From contig NW_025062478.1 of the NCBI RefSeq assembly GCF_000002995.4, positions 4,254,001-4,318,000 on the forward strand: 64,000 nucleotides of DNA, given 5' to 3'. The stretch comes from Brugia malayi. Taxonomy: Eukaryota > Nematoda > Chromadorea > Rhabditida > Onchocercidae. The notes beneath the pieces were generated by a model that was given only the letters and a program-made list of their open reading frames with translations, did not search any database and was not told the DNA's origin. The first letter of the stretch is position 1. The number at the start of each line of letters is the position of its first letter. The position numbers and the translations under genes were made by a program. Positions 1-13,326 of the stretch are shown here, piece by piece.

Positions 1-399
1 ATTTTATTAGATAATTGCAAAATTTAGCAAATAAATTATCAAATTTCATAAAATTAATTAAGTTGTATTTTGCTAAAATATTTCAATGGCTAACAAAAGG
101 TTAAAGTTCATCTAAAGAAGATTCATGTTTGGCTTAGTGTATATACAATATTTTCTTAGTGAAAAAGTAGCAACCTTCCATAATTCAACTTTGTCGTTTT
201 AATCGGATCGAATGAAAATGCACAGATTATCGTATTCAACGCGACATTTGCACCAACGATTTGTGTGCAACTATTGCGCTTTTGTTTTTTGCGTCTATCT
301 GTAATAGTTGTTGAATGAGAGATTTTTCTTTTATTTTCTTTTTTTTCTCTGAAACCAAAAAGCAAAAAGTGCCTGTGGTTGTTATGAAAACGATTATAC

Positions 400-600
400 A
401 TAAGTTTTAATGACTTTGGTCTAGGCTATTTTATACAGATGTGATTAGAGAAGCCTAGTCTAAATTGTAAAATGGCTATGCATAGCTCAGTTATTAATAA
501 AATTAGAGAAGTCTGGTCTAGATTGGGCTGCTTTTTTAACTAATAGGATTAGGGTGAGCCAGTCTAGGCTGCCTTTTATTCAATAAAATTAAACAGAACG
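400..600. repeat. Degenerate tandem repeat, 40-60 bp units
   Basis: Three to four decayed copies share ATTAGAGAAG/ATTAGGGTGAG, GTCTAGGCT or GTCTAGATT, and a T-rich end with AATAAA. Unit lengths vary through indels. I see no coding potential. Confidence 0.6.
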
Positions 601-3600
601 AGCCAAGTTCAAAGTTATTGTTAATAATACAATTGAAGTGTTATATTTATACTTTTGATAATTTTACACATTCTTGTCTTCATTTTTATCAGCTTATCAG
701 ATAGTAGTAATGCTACTCTGATAGAAATGATTCAAATGTATTATATTTAATGGAATTAATAGCTTAAGTGAGGACTTATTAATTTATTAATTTATCTTTG
801 CCAAATATAAAAACAAAAAAGCGATGCAGTAAGTATAGCATTTGAATAACACTTCTTTTGCATTAATTTAATATATTTTCTTATAAATTCAACAAATTCA
901 ACTAAAGTACCGAATCAAAGTATTTTGATGCATATGTGATTGACTTTTGTTTCGTTCTAATTTGGCATTCTTTTTGAGTGAAAACTTAAAAGATTATTTT
1001 TTAGCAATTGTGATTAGCTCAGTAAATAGCAGCTAACAGCTAACAGCTATATAGCATACAGTTATTTTTGTTGCTAAAAAGAAAACAAATATGTTGGGCT
1101 TATTTATTAAGAGATTTTGAAAGATTAATCCATAATTGAAACTTCTCGACTATTATGTAAGAAATGTTGCTGTTAAATTGTTTGCACTAAGAAAAAGCCT
1201 TATTAAAGATTGGAAATATAATTTAAAATTTGTTAAGCATATCAGGAAATTGTGAAAATGCATAAAGTATCACTTGAAGGATATATCACGTATCACGTAT
1301 CACGTAAATTTATCTAAATCAATTAGAGCTTCTTATGTTGCAAAAAAAAATATTTTTTGAAATCTGAAAGGAAAATGTGAAAATTTTTGGTTAATCTAAG
1401 AAAATTTTTGTTAACGAATAATCATACTAAACGGTAAACAATGCATTATTTATCCTTCAAGCAAAAAATTCATATTTTACATAATACAAACAAAGGAAAT
1501 GCATTCCTTGAATAGGTAATTTCATTCTATTTAATATGAAAACAAAAAAAAAGGTAAACCTTTTGGATTTGTTATATTATGTATCATTGACAAAGTTCCT
1601 TATATCACAATCGAAATTTTAAAGAGTTAATTTTTATGAGTTTAAAATTTTATTTGATTTCGATTCGATAAATTGGAATTTCTCTCTCTCTCTTCCTCTC
1701 CCCTTCTCCCCCTCTCTCTCTCCTTTTTTGTTTGCAAGAAAAAGAACAAATCTATCGTAGCTTAAAAAAAGTAAAAAAAAAAAATCAGCGACGAGAATTA
1801 TTGTGCGCTCTTGAATACGTCAATAGAATTCTGATCATTCAACTGATAGTGATGATAAGAGTAGTGAAGGAAATTCCTCTTCACAAAATGATCCTTTAAT
1901 TAAATGATTCTCTTGATTTGTGATAATTGTAAATGATATCATCAAATTGAACAACGAACAATTTCAAATGATATCTTGAAATGCATAAAGATTGAATTTT
2001 AATTCTTTTTATAATTGCTTATCCACTCTCTCTTTCTTCTTTCAAATTAATGGATGAAATTTAAATAAAGTTATTATAGCAATACTAAAATTTACTTTCT
2101 TTAATGACAATCCAAAAAAGTAACTTACTGATTGTATGAGTAAGTTATTAGATTTAGAAAAAAAAAAACGACAATATTGGTGTACTTAATGTATTCGAGT
2201 TAATAGTCGTAATTAAACACTGTGACTAAAAATTTGTAATATCTAAATTCTAAATTTAAATATTAATTTTTACAGAATTAACATTTAAATAATTCCATTT
2301 AAAACATTCTAATTTACTTCTACATTTGAGCTAAAAAAAGAAAAAGATACTTCCCTTTTTCATTTCTAATTGTTAAAAATTACTGTATCAAACTAGCAAA
2401 ATGATAAGCATTATCTGATATAATATCGTGAGAATATTTTTAAATATACTTCAAAAAAAGTCACTGAAACTATTTAGTACTGTCTGAGACGAACAAATTA
2501 TTCTTTTTTTTTTTTTGCAACACATAGTTTCCCTTAAAAAAACAGCAATAATATAACAATTAATACAAACGAATAAGCAAATAAATCTTTTATATCATTA
2601 ATTAATTAATTGAGCAAATAAAGTTTAATCAATAATTTATTAGTGTAAGCAAATAGCAAAATTAATTAATTAGTTAGGAAAATAATAAAGGAATAATTTA
2701 TACACTTAGCATACTTTTTTCATATTTTGGTTGCAAATTCTCCTTCACATTTACTTTAAAATTATTTTAGTAATAGAATTGTCCCCGAAATGTCACAAAA
2801 CACTATGTGATGGCTTATTTGTCAATAAATGTCATCCACAACAAACAATCTATCAACAAGGTTATGTCACAATTTTTTTTTCTACAAAAATAAAGTTATA
2901 ATGGACTTTACAGAGTAGAAAAAAAAACTAGATTAGAAAAAATAAACTGAAAATGAGTTAAACTGAATTCAATGAGCTAAATTGAAACTTTTTAGAGAAA
3001 AATCATGAATTTAATTATTGTTTAGTTTTAGAATTGCTTATTATATAAATTATTACAACTTTTTTGATGTATAAATGTTGAAATTTAATTTTTAATACTA
3101 AATAAAAAAGAAATTATCGATTGAAGAAGTTTAGCTAATCGTTTCAAGCAGAAAGAGCTAAACTGAAAGTTAATAAGATTAAACTGAGTTAAAATAAATT
3201 TAATGAATATATTAAAATGAAAAACAAAACAATGCTTAATATCAGTTAAAATATTATTGATCATAGCTATTTAGCTGATAGCAGGAAACTCGTTTTTTTC
3301 GTTTTAAATTTAAGAAATTTCAAGAAATTTTTATCTTTCTAAAAGCATTGTAATAAAATTTGCTGACGGAAAAGAAAAAATAAATGTCATTTTTTTGTTT
3401 TTTTTTGTTTTTGTTTCATTTATCGAAGAACAAATGTTAACAATTTGGAAATTTAGTTTGAATTTTTTCACGAAATATAATCAAATGAAATTGTCATTGA
3501 TATTAATGTTTGTGTTTACAAACATAACTGAGTGATTATTTAAAGAAATTGAAATAATTTTGAAGAAAAAAATTGTCATTTGATAATTTTGCAATGTTTG

Positions 3601-4024
3601 ATAAAATAACAAATGAAAATTGCATTTTTATCCATATTTCCGTTTTTTTTTTCCTTTTTTTTGTTCGAATAATGAAATAATTGGTTTGAATTTAATTGTT
3701 GCAAGGAGCACAAATAGATTAGAATTTTGTGTTTTTTTTTTTTTTTTTTTTTTTTTTTAATGAGAATACTTATTTTAATAATTTCAATATACAATGATTT
3801 CAACAAATTAAAATTTTTTCAATAAATTTTAACATTTGATTTATATGTGTTAGTTTATGTGTTTTTTGTTTTGTGCTTAATAATCGAATAAAAATATAAA
3901 ATAAAAGAAAGCAATTCGAGTTATTAAATTTCGATTAATCAATGTAAAATGTATGTATCATTTTCAGAATTGTAAAGTAAATTCATTCAAAACCAAATAA
4001 GTGCGATATTTGGGAGGTAAAAAA

Positions 4025-4048
4025 AGAGAGAGAGAAAGAGAAAGAGAA

Positions 4049-4081
<33 letters not shown>
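4025..4081. repeat. GA-rich microsatellite
   Basis: Mixed GAGA and GAAA units with no surrounding gene. Confidence 0.9.
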
Positions 4082-5455
4082 AATGTAACATTTGATATGT
4101 AAAAATAATTCATTTCCACTTCATATTGCATTGCCATTTAAATTATTAATCATTTCAATTTATTATATTAAATTTTTTAAAAATTTAATATAATTCTATA
4201 ATTAAAATTTATTGATGTGAAGCGAATTTAAATTAAACATTCTATAAACTTTTGAAGTTATTTTAAAGAATTTTTTCGTTTTTTTTTTTTTGAAAAATAA
4301 AAAATTTACAATAAAATGGAGAAATATAAAAGAATGAATGAATGAATGCAAAATTAATAATTGGGAATCTTTTGAAATGAATAGTTTTTGAAACTTTAAT
4401 TCGATAAAAATTTCAAAAGCCACTTGGTATTGAATCTTTTTTCGTTTTTAAAATTTTAAGCTAGTATTCAAACAGTGAAATTTAATAAGTTTTAATAAAA
4501 TATGTATATTAAATCATTCATTCATCAAATCTTCGTAGTAACACTTCTGACAACAATGATAAGAGTAATAATAACAATAATGATAAGATCGAAAAGTGAA
4601 GATTACCTAATCACAATTGTATTAGGTTTTCACAGTAATACATCAAAAATGTTATTTGACATATTAATTAGAGACATAACATATCTGTTTTTCAATGAAA
4701 TGAAAAATATATGTTAGTTTAGACTGATCGAAAGATCACATATTGATCAATAAATTAATCAATCAATTGGCAATAAACAAATACAATCTTTAATCAACGA
4801 ATGAATGAACAACAAATGAGCGATAATGAACAAAAAAAAAAAAAACGAAAATTAATTTAATTTTTATTTATGTAAACAACTTAAATATATTATTATCGCT
4901 AACTTCCTAAATCATTACATTACTTTATTTATTAGTTATTATTTTTAGATGAAAAGCAAATTAAAATGTAAAATAATACTTTGAATATTTTAGTCTTTCC
5001 ATCAGAACTATTTCAGAAATTAATTTGTTTAGCGTTTTATGTTTGTTTTTTTGATCAACTTAGTAGCTTTTATATTTATTTTGTTTAATTATTGTTTAAG
5101 ATTGAAAGTGAAAGACCAAAATTTTAAAGGCTAAAGAATGTATGACTTAAAAATATTTTATTAAAGGTTAATTATTGAATGTATCCTAAAATTTTGGTAC
5201 CTAATTACCTAAAATTAAAGTCCAAAAAATAAATAAAAAATTTATTTCACTTATTTATTTTATTTCGTTATTTTCTAAAATAATAAATTCTAAAAACTTT
5301 TTTTTTGAAAAAAAAGCAACAATAACAACAACCAATTACAGAAATTATAAATTTCATATTGCTGAAATGAAATAATTCGAAATAGTATCATTCAATAAGT
5401 TTTTATAATTAGTAAACTGAATTTTCATTGCTAGAGTTAATCAGGAAAGTGAATC

Positions 5456-5461
5456 TTTATT
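5456..5461 (-). terminator. Poly(A) signal AATAAA of the F-box gene
   Basis: A canonical hexamer lies 16 nt downstream of the F-box stop codon on the coding strand. This would give a very short 3' UTR, which is common in nematodes. Confidence 0.6.
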
Positions 5462-5476
5462 GCTAATTAAAATTTT

Positions 5477-8329
5477 TTACAATCCGGAAACTGAATTTGC
5501 ATTGCTAGCTATATGTACACCATCCTTATCGTTCCACAGCAAAAGTGTTTCATCCGGTAATTGTGGATGAGTTATCCGGAATGCACCTTGCCGTGGCTTA
5601 CTTTCATTCAATGATAAATGTTTCAAAATTTCATCAATAATAATGTATTCTGAACCAATGCAAATATTCAAAATCCAATGTGTATTAGTCTGTTTCCATT
5701 TCTAAAATTTGAATTAATAAATATCTGTGAAATTTCTCAAAAAAATGAAAAAATTTTGAATTTAATTTAACTTTTTTAAGAAAAATGTAATTTACTTTAT
5801 GCATAATAAATACGTAATAATTTCATAAATGTATAAATAAATGTATGAAAATAGGTGGAAATATGGAATGAATGACACTGTAATTAATATATTTTAATAA
5901 AATATACTAATCAAAAGTTTCAAATTATCTTTTTTTTTTCTTGTCTTTTAATTTTTCAAATTATTTTAATCGGAAAAAAAATTTTTTTTTGATTTTTTTT
6001 TTCTTTATTTTTGGTTAGAAAAAGTATAAATATAAAAAAAAAATCGGAAAAAGTGTGATTGAATAATTTGAAATTTTCATAAAATAATTTAAAAAAATAT
6101 TTTATAAAATAAAATAATGTGCAATTTTTAACTGTTATAAAAGCAACAGATGGAAATTAAACATTTGAAGTCTTTTAGCAATAATTTATTATTCATATTA
6201 ATTCTTACAAAATTAAAATTTATGCATAATTTTTTTTTTTTGAAAATTATTTCATTAAAGTAAATAAATTTTGACTACTTTTAGTAATTAATAAGTGTCA
6301 ATTTCACTGACATCAATTGCTTGACAGAATCCATTTGTAGTGATTAAGCTGTTGTCTATTCGAAGTATTGTTTCTTCCAAATATTTCGTCGCTTTACCTT
6401 CCAAAAATTTAGCCAAGAATTCATCGTCACCGATAGCTATTTGTGGGGTAAGCGCAAAAATACTCAAAAAGCTGAGGCCAAGAAATTCAGAAAGAAATTG
6501 TTGAGAATTGTTTATATGTTCATGATTACCGCGTAACCAAATAAGTGATAATTTATCACATTCAATTAATTGAAGAAATTGATGGAATCTAAAATTTATT
6601 AGAATTTAGATTAAACAAATTAAAAAAAAATAATAATTCGAGTATTTCATTGAGTTATTACTAGTAATTTAGCAACTAATTACTCATAATATTTTTAATA
6701 CATATTTAATTAATCGAATAATTATTTTATGCTCAATATTTTTTTTTAATAAGTCTCTTTTTCTTGCACAGTAATAATACAAAAATTCTATTTGTATATA
6801 TTCTAAATTGAATGAATGTAATAAATTTAAACTAATTATTAATTTGGCATAAAGAAATTGTAAAAGTAATGATTAACTCGAAATTTTTATACTAAAAACA
6901 TGTGTATTATGCATGGAAACTTAAATTTGAGCATATATTTTTTTCTATTTAATATTTTGAGAACTTTTTTTAATACTAAAAAGTAGTAATAAGCAAAAAA
7001 AAAAACTAAAAACTTACTTTTTTGGTGACACATAATTTAGCTTACACATACTTATTTCCACTTTTTTACATCGTATTTTACATGTTCCAAAAGTTTCTAA
7101 AAGTCGGTCAATGAAATTATCCGTAAATCGTAGTTCAGTTAATCTTAAGAAATGAATATCCGTTTCACGAAAATATTTCGCTAATCGTTCGCATAATAAT
7201 TGCGATGGCGTATGTTCTCGTTGTTTTCGCTCATTGTGATCCTATAAATTTGAAATAATTTTAGTAGTAACTATTTTATTTCATTTAACATAAAAAAAAA
7301 AAAATGAAAACTTTTAGATCAAACAAATTAAACATATGTTTTAGACATTAAATTTAAACATATATTTAAAAGTTTCATTCCTTATTTTTAATAATAAAAT
7401 TAAGAATTTCTATTTATTGAACTTTCAAACATGTATACTTCGTATTTTAGGAATTGATATAAAAGTAAATTTCAAAATCGATAAGTATTAAATGTTAGTA
7501 ACAGTTCAATTCAGCAAAAATTTATTGTATATCTAATTTTATTCAATTTGTATTGGAACTTAAAAAAACATATAAATAAATTTTAATGCAGAAAGTTCAT
7601 AATATCAAAGTTTATTTCACATTTTTAGACAGTGAAATTGAAAAATTCCATTTAAATTTATATATTGAATAAAATATTATATTAACACATTTTTTAGTCA
7701 CAAATTTTTTAAAATGTAAATATTAATAATAAAAAGTTTTGCACAATTGGCAATAATTTTTACAGTTAGATATTAATTAATAAATTTCAAAAATTAAATG
7801 ATTAAACCAAAAATTTAATTCTAATAAGTATCGCATTTATTAATTTTGCTCTTTTTTGCCTTTTTTTTTTCGAAAAATATTATTAATAATTCTTTTGCAT
7901 TAATGATAAATATGCGTAATATTTATGATATAAAAAAATATGTAAATTATTTGTATATTCTTTATAACAATCATTTTTTCTTCTTTTTTTTTTGAATTAT
8001 ATTAGCATATTTATGCTTTAAGAGATTCTAAAATGTTGAAATACTGAATAAAAAATTAATATTTATTAATAAATGAAAATTTTTATATTATTACTTTAAT
8101 GTAATAAATTCTTAAAATATTACCAAAAGGAATTGTAGTGCAATGATATTTCATTGAGTTATTGAAAGGAAAATTAAAATTTGCACTAACCTCCGTATGC
8201 CAATTACTATCATTTGATGGGTTTGGCACTAAGACTGGTAAATAAGAATTAGACGATGAAGTCTGTCCCATATAAATGAGTAAATGAGGTAATTTTGCTG
8301 GAGATGGTTGTTGTTGTTGTTGTTGTTGT

Positions 8330-8390
<61 letters not shown>

Positions 8391-8398
8391 GCTGCTGC

Positions 8399-8429
<31 letters not shown>

Positions 8430-8431
8430 GC

Positions 8432-8465
<34 letters not shown>

Positions 8466-8467
8466 GC

Positions 8468-8525
<58 letters not shown>

Positions 8526-11500
8526 GCTGTTGTTGTTGTTGTTGTTCTTGTTGTTCTTGTTCTTCATTATTGCAAAGTGTTGTTAAAGTCTTCGTACGTC
8601 GACGTTTTCCAAGGCCAAAAGACGGACGAGTGGCAATATGTTCGCAAAATGTCCAACTTTTTAGAAGATTTGAACAACTGTAAAAAAATATATATAACTT
8701 ATATTTTTTTTTTTTTTCTGAAAAAAATTTTTTTATAATAATTTAAAAATATTTCTTAAATTTCTGTATAATAATTTAAAATATTTCTTATGAAAATGCA
8801 TTTGAATGATTTTATTTTAAGTAAAATAAATTAAAAGAATTTACAAAGTTGATTGTATTACCTTATTTCTCTTTATTTTAAATACATCTAATATCTAAGT
8901 TTATGCAATGGAAAAGTATTAATAATATTTTTTGAGCGCATATTTTTTTCAAATATTATTAACAATTAGTGAATTAAAATTTAATTTTTCATATTAACAA
9001 AATTATTAATCCAGAAATTTACTAATCTAATCACTAGATAATAACAAATTACAATTTATGATTAAATTTTTCCTATCCATTTATAAAGTATTGTATTTGT
9101 TATTATTTCTACTGAATCAATGATTTATAACTTTGAATTAGATCAAACTCTTTAAAAAAAATGTGAGCTTTAAACTAAATTATACAAACTTTGAATTAGA
9201 TACAAAATTTAAATTAGATCATGAGTTAACATTGAATCAGATAATGAATTAAATTATGCAAGTTTTGAATATGATCATCTTTGTTGTGTTAATTAATGCC
9301 TTAAGGTATTTCTCATTTTTTCTTCAGAAAAAAATTTATTAATTAAACAAAAAAAAATTAAAATTATTGCTATTAAATTAATTTCATCGATGTTATTTAC
9401 ATGTGTATATCATACTAAAACAGCTGTTCAAGAATACGGTAAGCAAAAGGTTGATTAAATACCTACCTCTGTGCTATGCTTACAATCCAATCTATCTCTC
9501 TGCTATGCTTACAATTTACCTTTGTACTTCCCAACCACTTTATCATTATTCTCTTACTATTCACATAGTTAAAATTGGCGCAGTTGTTTCGAAAAGCTAT
9601 CAATTAAATTCTCTTTAAATATATCTTTCTTCCATTCCTTTCTTTCTTTCTATAAATTCAATATTTCTACATTTGTTTAGCATTTGTGCATAATTTTTTT
9701 TTTTTTTTTGCTACAACGATATTAATTATCAAAATGTCATCTAACTTAACTATTAACAATTTATTTTGCATTTCGATGAACAAAGAGAAATTAATCTGAC
9801 ATTAATTGATTGAAATTTTAAGTTGATTTTTAGGGAAAATTTATTGGTGTAAAATTACAGGGAAACAAAAGAATTTGTAGTGAATAGTATCTACAACAGT
9901 TAAACAGTGTTATCTAATTGTCATTTATTTAAAATTTCACATCCTAATTAATGAAGCAACTAATCTAAGCTATTGTTCTAAAGAGACTCAGATAAGATTA
10001 ATAAACATTTTAAAGTAGCTAATCAAGTTAGCTAAATATTCAGAGTATCATCTTTTAATTAATGAATTTGATTATTTAAAATTGAAACTAGCTATTCAAA
10101 TTTTTGTCTTATTTTTTAGAATATGAAAAAATTTCTACGTTACTATATTTTAACAAAATCAGCTTTCTATTCAATTCATTTCAACAATGAAATTTTAAAT
10201 TTGTTGTGCATATTGTCTGATTTATTTAAACTTACTATTAGTGGTACCTTGCGGTTTATTTAATTTCAATTTTCTTAATTAATTATCAAGGGCTAACTTA
10301 AGAAGTAAAGCATAATAATAAATATTATATGTGTAAAACATATATTATTTAAAAAGCACAATTTAATTTTTTCAAACTTAATTGTATCTTTATTCAAATA
10401 CAGTGTAATAATGAATTTAATATGTAAAAGATGAAATATACTTTAAAGTTAGGATGAATCGAGATTTATATTCTCGAAGTTCGAGCATTTGTATGAGATG
10501 TTTCCTGAGTGAATGACTATTACGATCGATCATTTCCTTCCATCTTTTGCAAACAAATCGACAATTATCAATATCGTATCGTGGTAAATGTTTCAAAATA
10601 TGCAAATGTATTTCAGGTGGTAATAATGATATTGCAAATGCTGTTCCAGCTTTTTCATCATCCTGTTTTATACAGATAACTTAATTTATGATTTTAATTC
10701 TTTTTTTTTTTCTGGTTCAATTTCTTAATTTATGAAAACTGAATTCTTTTTCAGTGTTGGCTTTAACTTAAATTAATTCAATTTTTGTTAATAAGACTAA
10801 GATTTTACAGCAAACAAATAGTGAATAAATTCATCTATAAAGTGTTTTTTAAGATTAAAAAAAAATTTTTAATTATTGCCCTCTGTTGTTTGTTTGCTGT
10901 TTTGTTTGTTTGCGCTTTTGTTTGTTTGTTTTGTTTGTTTGCGCAACGTGTCCTAACCTATACATACCTGATGATTGTTAAATGAGATTGGCGATGTATT
11001 TTGACTCATATGATACGATCCGAGGAGAAGAGTGGTGGAAGAAGTTGCTACCTTGATTATTGCTTGTGAAGCTTGCATGATTGACGTGTTTGAGGACGGT
11101 GAAATTGTCGCCGTGGTCGCATATGATGTTGATGGTAGCTAAAAAAAAAAATAAAATAAACTTTTCACTTTATTGAATTTAGTGTTCTGGAAATATTGAA
11201 AATATTCAATTAATTAAATTGATAATTGCAACAGTAAATGGTTATTTTATTTGAAGAAATATAATTTGCTTTTTCGAATATTTCACAAACAATTAATTAT
11301 TTTCAGGATGGAAAAATCTCTCAGTTTGCAGTTTATTTTTTACTTCTGTTTCACTTTGCTTTGACACTAATGTGACATCAAAAAAAAAAAAAAAAATAAA
11401 AACACATCAGTTATAGAATCATTGAGTTTTTATCATTTCAATTTACGACATTTCAAACTTATGCCTTTATTGATTAGATTAATTATAATCTTACTAAATT

Positions 11501-12177
11501 TATAAACTGTAATTTTCTTAATTAATGGATTTTTTTAGTAAGAATAACTTTTTAGTCTTAATGACTTTGCAACATTTACGCAAAAAAAAAAAAACTATAA
11601 AGTGGCTGTTTACTCTAAAAGCTAATCTTCATAACTTGAAATTTCATCTTTTAGTTACAAAAAAAAAAAAAACTTCCTAAACGTAGTAAGCAAAATAAGT
11701 TTTATATTATAATAAATGAAAAAATTATCAATTTATTTCGAGTTAATTGCAATTTTTAATTGTTATTTAAGAAATACAATCATTTTAATGAAAATTCTGA
11801 GATCTGAAAGATGGATGAGAGTAAATTATAAATTAGTAGAGAGTTCGAGATTGATTAATGTTCTATAAAAAAAAAAAAAAAAAAAAAGAGAAAAGATGAA
11901 TAAGCTTATAAAAATTTAGCTTGAAAAGTTCAGAAAAAAGTAAGCTAACAAGATAAACAACATTAATTAATAGTATTCATTAAATTTTATGTTAAGCATA
12001 ACGAAATAAATTTCGGCTAAAATTTTAAAATTTAAATGTAAAAAATAAATGAATTTCACAATTATTGCGAAATTTATTCGAAAAAAAGATAAAAGAAAAA
12101 AAAATAAATAAACAAACAAACTAGCAAACTAAAAAGGAAAAATTTACTACCTGCTCAGCGCAAACGTCGGCTGCCAT
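5477..12177 (-). CDS. F-box protein with long polyglutamine tract (7 exons)
   Basis: Seven exons join in phase: 12177-12151, 11138-10968, 10662-10442, 8677-8191, 7241-7018, 6588-6312 and 5701-5477, giving 543 residues and a TAA stop. Residues about 79-118 are an F-box: LLPPEIHLHILKHLP followed by an N-C-R-F-V-C-K-R-W helix. F-box proteins bind Skp1 and present substrates to SCF ubiquitin ligases; the substrate here is unknown. Residues 10-66 are Ser/Thr-rich. Residues 180-263 are an almost pure glutamine tract (82 Q, 2 E). The C-terminal 240 residues resemble no family I can name; they have a Leu/Ile-rich pattern like the substrate-side halves of nematode F-box proteins. The last intron uses a weak GTCAGT donor; reading through it would stop seven codons later. 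An AATAAA lies 16 nt past the stop. TTTAATTCAG abuts the ATG, so this exon may be trans-spliced or internal to a longer gene (see 13319-17990). Confidence 0.85.
8308..8559 (-). repeat. CAA/CAG repeat encoding polyglutamine
   Basis: This 252-bp in-frame tract in exon 4 of the F-box gene is read as CAA with scattered CAG on the minus strand. Two GAA codons sit near its 5' edge. The mixed codons should make it more stable than pure CAG. The plus-strand readings (poly-Leu, poly-Val/Ala) and the minus-strand poly-Asn reading are shadows. Confidence 0.95.
9466..9524. repeat. Short direct repeat in an F-box intron
   Basis: TGCTATGCTTACAAT occurs twice, about 30 bp apart, with similar flanks. The open plus-strand frame here is not supported as coding. 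Confidence 0.7.
10874..10947. repeat. TTTG-type repeat in an F-box intron
   Basis: Imperfect TTTG units punctuated by GCGC form two similar halves just downstream (coding sense) of the exon 2 donor. Confidence 0.8.
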
Positions 12178-12187
12178 CTGAATTAAA
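12178..12187 (-). promoter_or_regulatory. Splice or trans-splice acceptor at the F-box ATG
   Basis: TTTAATTCAG ends exactly at the ATG at 12177. It could accept a spliced leader, giving essentially no 5' UTR, or join the upstream candidate exons. Confidence 0.5.
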
Positions 12188-12217
12188 GTTAAGATCACAA
12201 TGATGAACTACCAGATC

Positions 12218-12255
12218 ATCATTATCATCATCATTATCATCATCATTATCATCAC
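12218..12255. repeat. ATC trinucleotide repeat near the F-box start
   Basis: Three 12-bp blocks of ATCATCATT type lie within 80 bp of the F-box ATG, in the presumed upstream intron or 5' flank. Confidence 0.85.
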
Positions 12256-13253
12256 AAATCACTACGACACAATTCATTCAGCGCCAAATAGGCACTAGCG
12301 ATAGCTTTTAACTGTACACTTTGGTAAATAGACTAAAAATAGAAAAAAAAGAAAAAATGGATGAACAGCTGAAAGAATGAATAGGGTGTGAAATACTTCG
12401 ACAGATTGAGCTAAACGATTGGATCGAGAACGATAATTCGAGAATCGATTTGATTGGAATCGATAAACGATTGCAATTTCTTTTTCTTCTGTCACTAAAT
12501 AAACAGCTAAAAAAAAAATATCCTAATGCTTCTTCAACTTTTTTTTTTAAGAGAATGATAAGTAAATCCGAGAAAAAAGTTTTTTTTTATTTGATTAAAA
12601 ATGTTTCATTTTTTTTTATAATATAGCAAATATATATAATGTAAAAATTTAAATTCACAACAAATAAAATGTACTAAGTAAGAGAAAAACTAATTTAAAT
12701 GAATTTTTAAATGTTATCATTTGACACTAATCACAAACGCATATATGTATAGTAATAATTTAACAGAATAAATTTTTTAATGATGAATTTAAATGTTATC
12801 ATTTATAAAAATTTTAAAAGCTAATTACTTAAAAAAAAAGTATTCATTGTATAAATCAAAAATCAATATCTTGTCAGTACTGATAAGCTACGATGCAAAA
12901 ACATACATATATTATCGAATTATCGATTTGCGCCGAGAAATAAAAAAAAGAAAAAAAGGAATGAATTTTTAAAAAAAAAAAAAAGATACAACGAGATCGT
13001 TTCCGTCTTGAAAATTCAGTGAAAATGAAAACGAATAAATTTAATCGATCAAATCGATTAAATTTAATCAATCATTGATTATTTATTTAATTTAAATATA
13101 TTATAACATTGAAATGTGCAAATTTTATGCGAGTTGGGGAAGGAATTTTTGCAGATCAAATGTATAAATCTGTTCAATTCGATGACAAATTTTGTGACAA
13201 AAAAGAAATAAAAAAAAAAAATTATTGTACCGTTTCCTAGCAGAAAGTGCGCA

Positions 13254-13326
13254 AATATACACGCGCATACACACATACACGCACATACACACACACGCAC
13301 ACACGCATACACACATACACACGCAT
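13254..13326. repeat. CA-rich microsatellite
   Basis: Imperfect CACA/CATA/CGCA repeat. Its edge would supply the GTATGT donor of the candidate exon at 13362-13319. Confidence 0.9.

Larger units (their letters stand above)
1..5455. other. Gene-free AT-rich region
   Basis: No supported exon. It contains the degenerate repeat at 400-600, three TATCACG units near 1279-1303, a CT-rich tract at 1681-1728, a 27-nt T-run at 3732-3758 and a GA-rich tract at 4025-4081. The remaining sequence is homopolymer-rich AT DNA. Confidence 0.6.

Noticed and set aside
8295..8738. Plus-strand poly-Leu and poly-Val frames and minus-strand poly-Asn frame
   Set aside because: They are alternate readings of the CAA/CAG repeat; only the polyGln frame connects by phase to F-box exons on both sides.
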